A stretch of DNA of 36,107 nt. Source: Pedosphaera sp. (GTDB lineage: Bacteria; Verrucomicrobiota; Verrucomicrobiia; Limisphaerales; AAA164-E04). Shown in pieces: positions 31,901 through 36,107 of the stretch (position 1 is its first letter; each line of letters opens with the position of its first letter). Position numbers and translations under genes: made by a program. The notes below the pieces were generated by a model. It was not told the DNA's origin and made no database searches. It was given only the letters and a program-made list of their open reading frames with translations. The stretch lies in contig NYYT01000001.1 of the NCBI GenBank assembly GCA_002686885.1, positions 7,161 through 43,267 of the forward strand. Reading direction: 5' to 3'.

Positions 31901-33434
31901 CCACGTGGATCCGGTGATTGCTCACACTGCCTTCCGTGCTCTGGCCCTGTTGGGAGCCAGTGAGCCCTGTTTTTCTATTTTGGATCATCGTGGCGCGGCT
32001 CCGGAGCAGAAGAAAGGTGCTTCCTTTGCCTTGATGAGGATGCATCAATCCGATGTGGTGGAAGGGTTGCTGCAAAGGTTGAGCCAGTCCCAGGAAAACC
32101 TTGAACAGACTTATTTGCTTGCCGCGCTGTGTCGCCTGGTGCACCGAGAGGCTCCTTGGAATGGGGATAGTTGGGGGACACGACCTGACACCCGCGGCCC
32201 CTATTATCAACTCGAGACCTGGGGAGCGAGTGAACGCATTCTCGCGGCATTGCAGAGGTTTCTGCAACACGCATCGGGAGATCAAGCCGCTTGGTTGGTG
32301 GCAGAAATGAATCGTAACCGGATTCAATCCGACGCTGCCTTGGACAAGATTCTGGATTTGGCACTGGCCGGCGAAGCGGCTGTGGGGCAGGTCGTCTCCC
32401 AGCTCTCGGGATTGGAGGACATTCCTGCCAAAGCCATCCCTCTCTTGATTCAGGTGGCAGAGGCCTCGGAATCGACCGCCATGGAATCGGCCCAGGCGGT
32501 GGAAACCCTGATGAAAGTACCGAGCGCCCAGGTGCTGCCAGCAGCGTTGCAAGCCTTGACGCGTCTGGAGACTGAGAGCGGAGCTCGCAAAGCTCAGGAA
32601 ATGGCACGTCGTTCCTTTCTCACGGCCAAACAATTGGAGTCCTGGTATGAATCTCTCGAATCCTGGGCAGCCAAGGAGCCAGCCTCACCTTCCAGTTCAT
32701 GGGCCCAGGCTGGCCTTTTGGCCTTGGCTGACCGTAAGGATCTCAGCCCAGAAACAAGTCAAAGCGTCAAAAATCTCATCGATGTGGCATGGCAGGACCC
32801 ATTGCGGCGGGTGGTGATGATGCGGATGGCGGCTTCGCAGCGTAATCACGTCCTCGATGCTCGGATCCGGGCTGCGCTGCAGGATCCCAATGAGGAGGTT
32901 TCTCGGCAGGCAAGGCAATCGGCTCGCCGATTGCGCATTGAGGCACTCGAAGAGGACACCTCACCTCGGGTGGATGGATTGTCCGTCAAGGAGACCCTCC
33001 AGCAGGTGGTCCGTACGCAGGGTGATGTGACCCTGGGAGAAGCAGTTTTTCTGCGGGCTTCATGTCAGATGTGCCACACAGTCAGCCAGGAGCAAGACCC
33101 AAAAGGGCCCTATCTTGGTAATATTGCCAATACCTACCGGCGCGAGGATCTTGCCAAGGCCATCTTGATGCCAGGCGATACCATTGCACAGGGATTCGCC
33201 ACGCATGTGATTGAATTGGACGATGGAGAAGAGGTGACGGGCTTTGTGGTGCAGGAATCCGGGGATCAAGTGATTTTGCGCGATGTGCTCTCTCGAGCTC
33301 ACACCCTTGATAAGGAAAAAATTCTTTCACGCAAGGTTCTGGAGACATCGATGATGCCCGAAGGTTTGATGGCTTCGTTTTCGATTCGGGAGATGGCCAG
33401 CCTGTTGGATTACCTCGAACAACTTGCCCCTTAA
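28989..33434 (+). CDS. Giant exported ThuA / F5-8C / PVC-dehydrogenase / HEAT / cytochrome c protein
   Basis: A 1481-residue multidomain protein. The ATG at 28989 gives a signal peptide (LALLMGLSFSLPGVSA|QEQ). Residues about 38-275 are a ThuA-like domain (RALLIAGGCCHDYPGQHKVL, VHLHCAMHSFR, FSTTLGHNTETV). About 299-422 is a discoidin F5/8 type C domain (WMAVDGNPETRWCADG...WIQLSF). About 468-815 is the PVC-type membrane-bound-dehydrogenase beta-propeller (VADGFEMTLFASA, GRVLRLRDTDQDGRADE, PDHTTNGLELGVDGWIYIA). HEAT repeats follow to about 1330, then a cytochrome c domain with Cys1359-QM-Cys1362-His1363 and, further on, a Met-rich region (ETSMMPEGLMAS) that may hold the distal haem ligand. The domain set suggests periplasmic carbohydrate binding and oxidation with electron transfer; the substrate is unknown. 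Confidence 0.9.
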   Translation: MSLLHPESPSRCLQLALLMGLSFSLPGVSAQEQPEPLRALLIAGGCCHDYPGQHKVLSEGIQARSRVRVDVVWTDDRSTQPPLPLYANAGWAEGYDVIIHDECAANEKDPKVLERILAVHQTIPAVHLHCAMHSFRTGSDDWFKHLGLQSTGHGPQQPIEVHFTQPDHPITQPLKDWVTIREELYNNVKLFDAEPLATGKQILRRNGEQRVVEHVVAWVNQKQGAPSFSTTLGHNTETVADPRYLDLVTRGLLWACGKLEDAYLQSYEGPSKVILVEKSAAPKVSVTKPATQAPENATLVEIIASSRQDGRFPWMAVDGNPETRWCADGASKPQWIQLSFEESVTLTGLDVQWETPTNVYGYYLESSQDGEEWERFLDASSQGKAGSTQARFDPQVLQHLRLTGTRSSGGWISLWELKVLGEGIETLYPKLSDAEETLRSDAYAEGGNTPPKMEPLSPEEEAAILQDASVADGFEMTLFASAQAANYPVYVAASPKGDLYVSSDGNGSLGRQPKRGRVLRLRDTDQDGRADEVTEFIPEVDSPRGLIWDHDRLYLLHPPHMSVFFDQDGDGIAEASQRLISGIAFDFDQRPPDHTTNGLELGVDGWIYIAGGDFGFMDAVGVDGRRLQHRGGGVIRVRPDGTGLELFATGTRNILGTPTSPLLDLFARDNTNDGGGWDIRLHHFSGLEDHGYPRLYMNFGDEHVQPLADYGGGSGCGSVYIHEPGFPAKWANAPYTCDWGRAATFHHQVQREGASFVETAAPTPFIKVTRPTDADVDGMSRIYQASWKGPATFNWAGPNHGYIIRVSPSGYEPQPLDDWETLGDAQLVAKLDTPSQVRLLAAQRSLLRRPLSPELLQALLEMIHDKGVDLRVRVGALYALTQRGVHGTVSWVLLNQLKPLISVPELAPFVVRALGDMGIDQVTHKGVGPVQAQWFEAPLRSEDPRTRLEAIIGAARQGKKEIAPVIAESLGHVDPVIAHTAFRALALLGASEPCFSILDHRGAAPEQKKGASFALMRMHQSDVVEGLLQRLSQSQENLEQTYLLAALCRLVHREAPWNGDSWGTRPDTRGPYYQLETWGASERILAALQRFLQHASGDQAAWLVAEMNRNRIQSDAALDKILDLALAGEAAVGQVVSQLSGLEDIPAKAIPLLIQVAEASESTAMESAQAVETLMKVPSAQVLPAALQALTRLETESGARKAQEMARRSFLTAKQLESWYESLESWAAKEPASPSSSWAQAGLLALADRKDLSPETSQSVKNLIDVAWQDPLRRVVMMRMAASQRNHVLDARIRAALQDPNEEVSRQARQSARRLRIEALEEDTSPRVDGLSVKETLQQVVRTQGDVTLGEAVFLRASCQMCHTVSQEQDPKGPYLGNIANTYRREDLAKAILMPGDTIAQGFATHVIELDDGEEVTGFVVQESGDQVILRDVLSRAHTLDKEKILSRKVLETSMMPEGLMASFSIREMASLLDYLEQLAP

Positions 33435-33537
33435 CCCAACAGGGGTCTCCAAACGATGGGTGGATAGAGAGGGGTGGGGCCTACTGGAACAACGTGTTTC
33501 TTTGAAATCCCAAAAACCGCGCCTTTGGAGACTCAAT

Positions 33538-33566
33538 TTGACAAGGCCTGGAGGATGGGCGATAAA
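33538..33566 (+). promoter_or_regulatory. Sigma70-type promoter for asd
   Basis: A perfect -35 TTGACA (33538-33543), a 17-bp spacer and a -10 GATAAA (33561-33566) lie 17 bp before the asd ATG. The leader would be about 10 nt and shows no Shine-Dalgarno. An inverted repeat TGGAGG (33549-33554) / CCTCCA (33570-33575) straddles the -10 and could be a repressor site. Confidence 0.6.
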
Positions 33567-33583
33567 CGGCCTCCATTTTGTCT

Positions 33584-34585
33584 ATGAATAACAATCCTCA
33601 TGTGGCCATCGTGGGTGCCTCAGGTGCCGTGGGCGTTGAAATGATCCGAACCCTTGAGCGTCGGAATTTTCCCGTAGGGTCCTTACGTTTGCTTGCTTCC
33701 AAGCGCTCAGCTGGCAAGTCGCTGAATTTCCGTGAGGAGACCTTAACGATCGAGGAATTGACCCTTTCGTCCTTTGAGGGTGTGGATATTGCCCTCTTTA
33801 GTGCAGGGGGAGGAATCTCCAAGGAATGGGGGCCTGAGGCTGTAAAGGCCGGGGCCGTGGTGGTCGATAACTCCAGTGCCTTTCGCCTGGATGCATCGGT
33901 TCCACTGGTGGTTCCAGAAATCAATGCTCAGGATGCTCTATCCCACCAGGGCATCATTGCCAATCCCAATTGCACGACAGCGATTACCTTGATGGCCCTT
34001 TATCCGTTGCATCAGGCCTTTGGTGTTGAAAGAGTCTTTGCTTCCACCTATCAGGCTGTTTCAGGTACGGGAGCTCAGGCGATCGTGGAGTTGGAAAATC
34101 AGGTTCGTCAGTTGAGTCAAGGAGAGGATGTGAGCCCCGAAGTGTATCCGCATCAGATTGCCTTCAATGTCCTGCCTCATGTCGATTCTTTTCTGGCAGA
34201 GGGTTACACCAGGGAAGAAATGAAGCTGGAGAATGAGGGGCGTAAGATCATGCATCATCCTTCTTTCAGGGCCAGTGTGACCTGTGTTCGAGTGCCTGTC
34301 TACCGCGCTCACTCAATCGCCATCAGTGCTGAATTTCAGCAGCCGGTGGATCTGCAACGTGCTCAGGACATTCTTTCCCGGGCGCCTGGATTGGATGTCG
34401 TGGATGATCCGCAGCAAAATCAATATCCTCTGCCGTTGCGTGCCTCAGGTAAGGATCACTGCCAAGTGGGTCGCCTTCGAATGGATTGCGCATTGGACAA
34501 TGGGCTTTGTTTTTGGGTGGCTGGGGATCAACTCCTCAAGGGGGCGGCACTCAATGCCGTTCAGATCGCTGAATTACTGGTCTGA
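33584..34585 (+). CDS. asd: Aspartate-semialdehyde dehydrogenase
   Basis: A 333-residue NADP-dependent enzyme that reduces aspartyl phosphate to aspartate semialdehyde, the branch point to lysine/diaminopimelate, threonine and methionine. In this organism it also feeds the carboxynorspermidine pathway encoded at 13150-15521. The nucleotide loop VAIVGASGAVGVEM, SAGGGISKEW, DNSSAFR, the catalytic Cys130 in IIANPNCTT, TYQAVSGTGAQAI, and the His in VPVYRAHS are all in place. Size is normal. The ATG at 33584 is chosen over the TTG two codons upstream because it matches the family start. A good promoter lies just upstream; no strong terminator is seen downstream. Confidence 0.95.
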   Translation: MNNNPHVAIVGASGAVGVEMIRTLERRNFPVGSLRLLASKRSAGKSLNFREETLTIEELTLSSFEGVDIALFSAGGGISKEWGPEAVKAGAVVVDNSSAFRLDASVPLVVPEINAQDALSHQGIIANPNCTTAITLMALYPLHQAFGVERVFASTYQAVSGTGAQAIVELENQVRQLSQGEDVSPEVYPHQIAFNVLPHVDSFLAEGYTREEMKLENEGRKIMHHPSFRASVTCVRVPVYRAHSIAISAEFQQPVDLQRAQDILSRAPGLDVVDDPQQNQYPLPLRASGKDHCQVGRLRMDCALDNGLCFWVAGDQLLKGAALNAVQIAELLV

Positions 34586-34764
34586 TAGGACAAAGGCACC
34601 CTAAGGTGCGAGATCCTCTTGTGGGTCAGGGTTTCTGGTTGCTTTCCTAAAATGTGCCATTTGGGCTGGGATGCGCACTTTGGTTCCGGAAGCCAACCGA
34701 CAAAACTGTTGCTCATCGCCTAGCTTTGTGGCTAGTTCTATGAGACTTCGAACGTCTCCATGTC

Positions 34765-36107
34765 ATGATGGTGTTTCCAACCAGAACCCTTCTTTTTTTG
34801 TGCCTTGCCATGCGCATGAGCCAAGGTACATGGATGGTCCTCTCGGCCCAGGAAGCGGGTTCAACCACCTTTCGCCCCGAGGACCTGGACTTTTTTGAAA
34901 AGCGTATTCGACCGCTCCTGTCGGAAACCTGCTTTGAGTGCCACAGCCATCCAGCGAAAAAACTCAAGGGGGGATTGTATCTGGACTCTCGAGAAGGCTT
35001 GTTGCAAGGGGGCGACAGTGGCCCGGCTGTCAACTTGCAGAATCCCAGTGCCAGTTTGCTCTTGGAAGCCATTCATTACGACAATGTGGACCTTCAGATG
35101 CCACCCGACTCCCGTCTCCAGGAGCGCGACATTGAGCATTTGGAGCGTTGGGTCCAAATGGGGCTGCCATGGACACCCCAAATCGGCAGCTTGGCAGTCG
35201 GTGAAGTCGGAGAATCCTTCAACTTGGAAAAGCGTCGTTCCGAACACTGGGCTTGGAAGCCGGTTCAGCCATCACAGCCACCGGAAGTTCAGGAGGCCCA
35301 ATGGGTAAAGCAGCCGATAGATGCCTTCTTGAAGCATCGTCTCGAGGAGGAGGGGCTTCGGCCGGCATCGGCGGTCTCCTCAGCCGCTTGGTTGAGACGA
35401 GTGCATGTCGTCCTGACGGGTCTTCCTCCAACCCAGGCAGCGTTAGACGCGTTTCTGCAGGACAAGGGAATGGATGCCAAAAAGAAGGTCATCGAAGCGT
35501 TGTTGGGTTCCATTCACTATGGAGAGCATTGGGCGCGTCACTGGTTGGATTTGGTGCGCTATGCGGAGACCATGGGGCATGAATTTGACTACCCGATCCC
35601 CAACGCCTGGCGCTATCGGGATTACGTCATTCGCTCCATTCACCAAGACCTTCCATATGATCAATTCATCATGGAACATCTTGCTGGGGATCAACTTCCT
35701 CATCCAAGAATCGATCCATCCACGGGGTTGAATGAGTCCATCCTCGGAACGGGTTTTTACTGGTTGGGCCAGCAGGTCCATTCTCCGGTGGATATTCAGA
35801 TGAACCAGCTGGATGTTCTGGATAACCAGATTGATGTCGTCAGCAAGACCTTTCAGGGATTGACGGTGAGTTGCGCGCGCTGTCACGACCACAAGTTTGA
35901 TGCCATCAGTGCACGTGATTACTATGGTTTGTTTGGTATCATGAAGAGTTCGCGCTACCAGCAAACCACCTTGCTTCCAGAGGATCGGTTGGACTCTGAT
36001 CTTGAGACTTGGGAACAATGGCAGGAAGAGGGTCAGCAGATTCTGAAAGCGGCTGGCTATCGGATTGCCTTGACCAATCGTCCTCAAGGGGCTGCGGAGG
36101 ACCGCCT
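34765..36107 (+). CDS. PSCyt1 / DUF1549 planctomycete-type cytochrome protein (3' cut by window)
   Basis: Open reading frame that runs off the right edge; 447 codons are present of an expected 800-1100. The ATG at 34765 (or the adjacent one at 34768) starts a signal peptide (FPTRTLLFLCLAM...VLSAQ). The PSCyt1 domain follows: FEKRIRPLLSETCFECHS with haem motif Cys56-FE-Cys59-His60, LKGGLYLDSREGLLQGGDSG, and MPP before the next segment. Then comes DUF1549 (PIDAFLKHRLEEEGLRPAS, WLRRVHVVLTGLPPT, HYGEHWARHWLDLVRYAET, CARCHDHKFDAIS at 370-379). The missing part should contain DUF1553. These exported proteins abound in PVC genomes, often beside DUF1501 genes and sulfatases. They are presumed periplasmic redox enzymes; no substrate is established. 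Confidence 0.92.
   Translation, partial: MMVFPTRTLLFLCLAMRMSQGTWMVLSAQEAGSTTFRPEDLDFFEKRIRPLLSETCFECHSHPAKKLKGGLYLDSREGLLQGGDSGPAVNLQNPSASLLLEAIHYDNVDLQMPPDSRLQERDIEHLERWVQMGLPWTPQIGSLAVGEVGESFNLEKRRSEHWAWKPVQPSQPPEVQEAQWVKQPIDAFLKHRLEEEGLRPASAVSSAAWLRRVHVVLTGLPPTQAALDAFLQDKGMDAKKKVIEALLGSIHYGEHWARHWLDLVRYAETMGHEFDYPIPNAWRYRDYVIRSIHQDLPYDQFIMEHLAGDQLPHPRIDPSTGLNESILGTGFYWLGQQVHSPVDIQMNQLDVLDNQIDVVSKTFQGLTVSCARCHDHKFDAISARDYYGLFGIMKSSRYQQTTLLPEDRLDSDLETWEQWQEEGQQILKAAGYRIALTNRPQGAAEDR

Noticed and set aside
31665-32633. Long minus-strand open frame inside the giant cytochrome gene (322 codons)
   Set aside because: It lies opposite the HEAT region, resembles no protein family and is explained by the codon bias of the real gene.
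34596-34609. Hairpin GCACC-CTAA-GGTGC after asd, as a terminator
   Set aside because: The stem has 5 bp and is followed by GAGATCC rather than a T-tract.

Overview
The window looks like chromosome of a PVC-superphylum bacterium, most likely a free-living and probably aquatic member of Verrucomicrobiota. Two pseudopilin-like proteins carry the N-terminal FTLIELL...[12 protein letters not shown] signature and the C-terminal H-x9-DG motif typical of Verrucomicrobiota and Lentisphaerota. The window also holds a formylglycine sulfatase, a giant ThuA / discoidin / PVC-dehydrogenase / HEAT / cytochrome c protein, a PSCyt1-DUF1549 cytochrome, an FG-GAP/ASPIC protein and a DUF5916 outer-membrane protein. 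This call rests on gene content only; there is no rRNA in the window. No phage, insertion sequence, CRISPR array or obvious foreign island is visible.

Layout. 1-1374: 3' part of an FG-GAP/ASPIC-UnbV protein (+), overlapping tail to tail with a minus-strand pair (5026-1371) of an exported propeller/HEAT protein translationally coupled to an SsuD-like flavin monooxygenase. 5210-8541: two paralogous pseudopilins flank a sulfatase, with a bidirectional terminator at 7639-7666. 8654-12671 (+): purN, hisG, a 33-residue bS22/COX24-type ribosomal protein, an exported TPR protein and a DUF2203 protein. 12672-13149 shows nothing recognisable. 13150-15521 (+): carboxynorspermidine decarboxylase and carboxynorspermidine synthase, an alternative spermidine/norspermidine route. 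15518-17776 (-): DUF5916 outer-membrane protein. 17943-18016: tRNA-Gln(UUG). 18132-19061 (+): EamA transporter. 21195-19086 (-): possible 55-residue protein, aminotransferase and omega-amidase, each overlapping the next by ATGA. 21227-24500 (+): dihydrolipoyl dehydrogenase and an SLC13 permease with RCK_C domains. 28849-24515 (-): NamZ muramidase, two-domain PPK2, ThiH and ThiS. 28989-33434 (+): the giant ThuA/cytochrome protein. 33584-34585 (+): asd. 34765-end (+): PSCyt1/DUF1549 cytochrome, cut by the window edge.

Functionally, housekeeping biosynthesis (purine, histidine, aspartate family, thiamine thiazole, polyamine) is interleaved with exported PVC-type proteins that probably serve polysaccharide or organic-matter degradation. 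The best-supported small systems are the polyamine pair, the glutamine transaminase plus omega-amidase pair, and the ThiH/ThiS pair. Several promoters can be read by eye. At least one (namZ) sits so close to the start codon that a leaderless mRNA is predicted, and Shine-Dalgarno sequences are weak or absent at most starts. I see no clear novel multi-gene system. The strongest candidates for something undescribed are the 55-residue coupled ORF, the tiny ribosomal protein beside hisG, and the propeller/HEAT plus SsuD-like pair.
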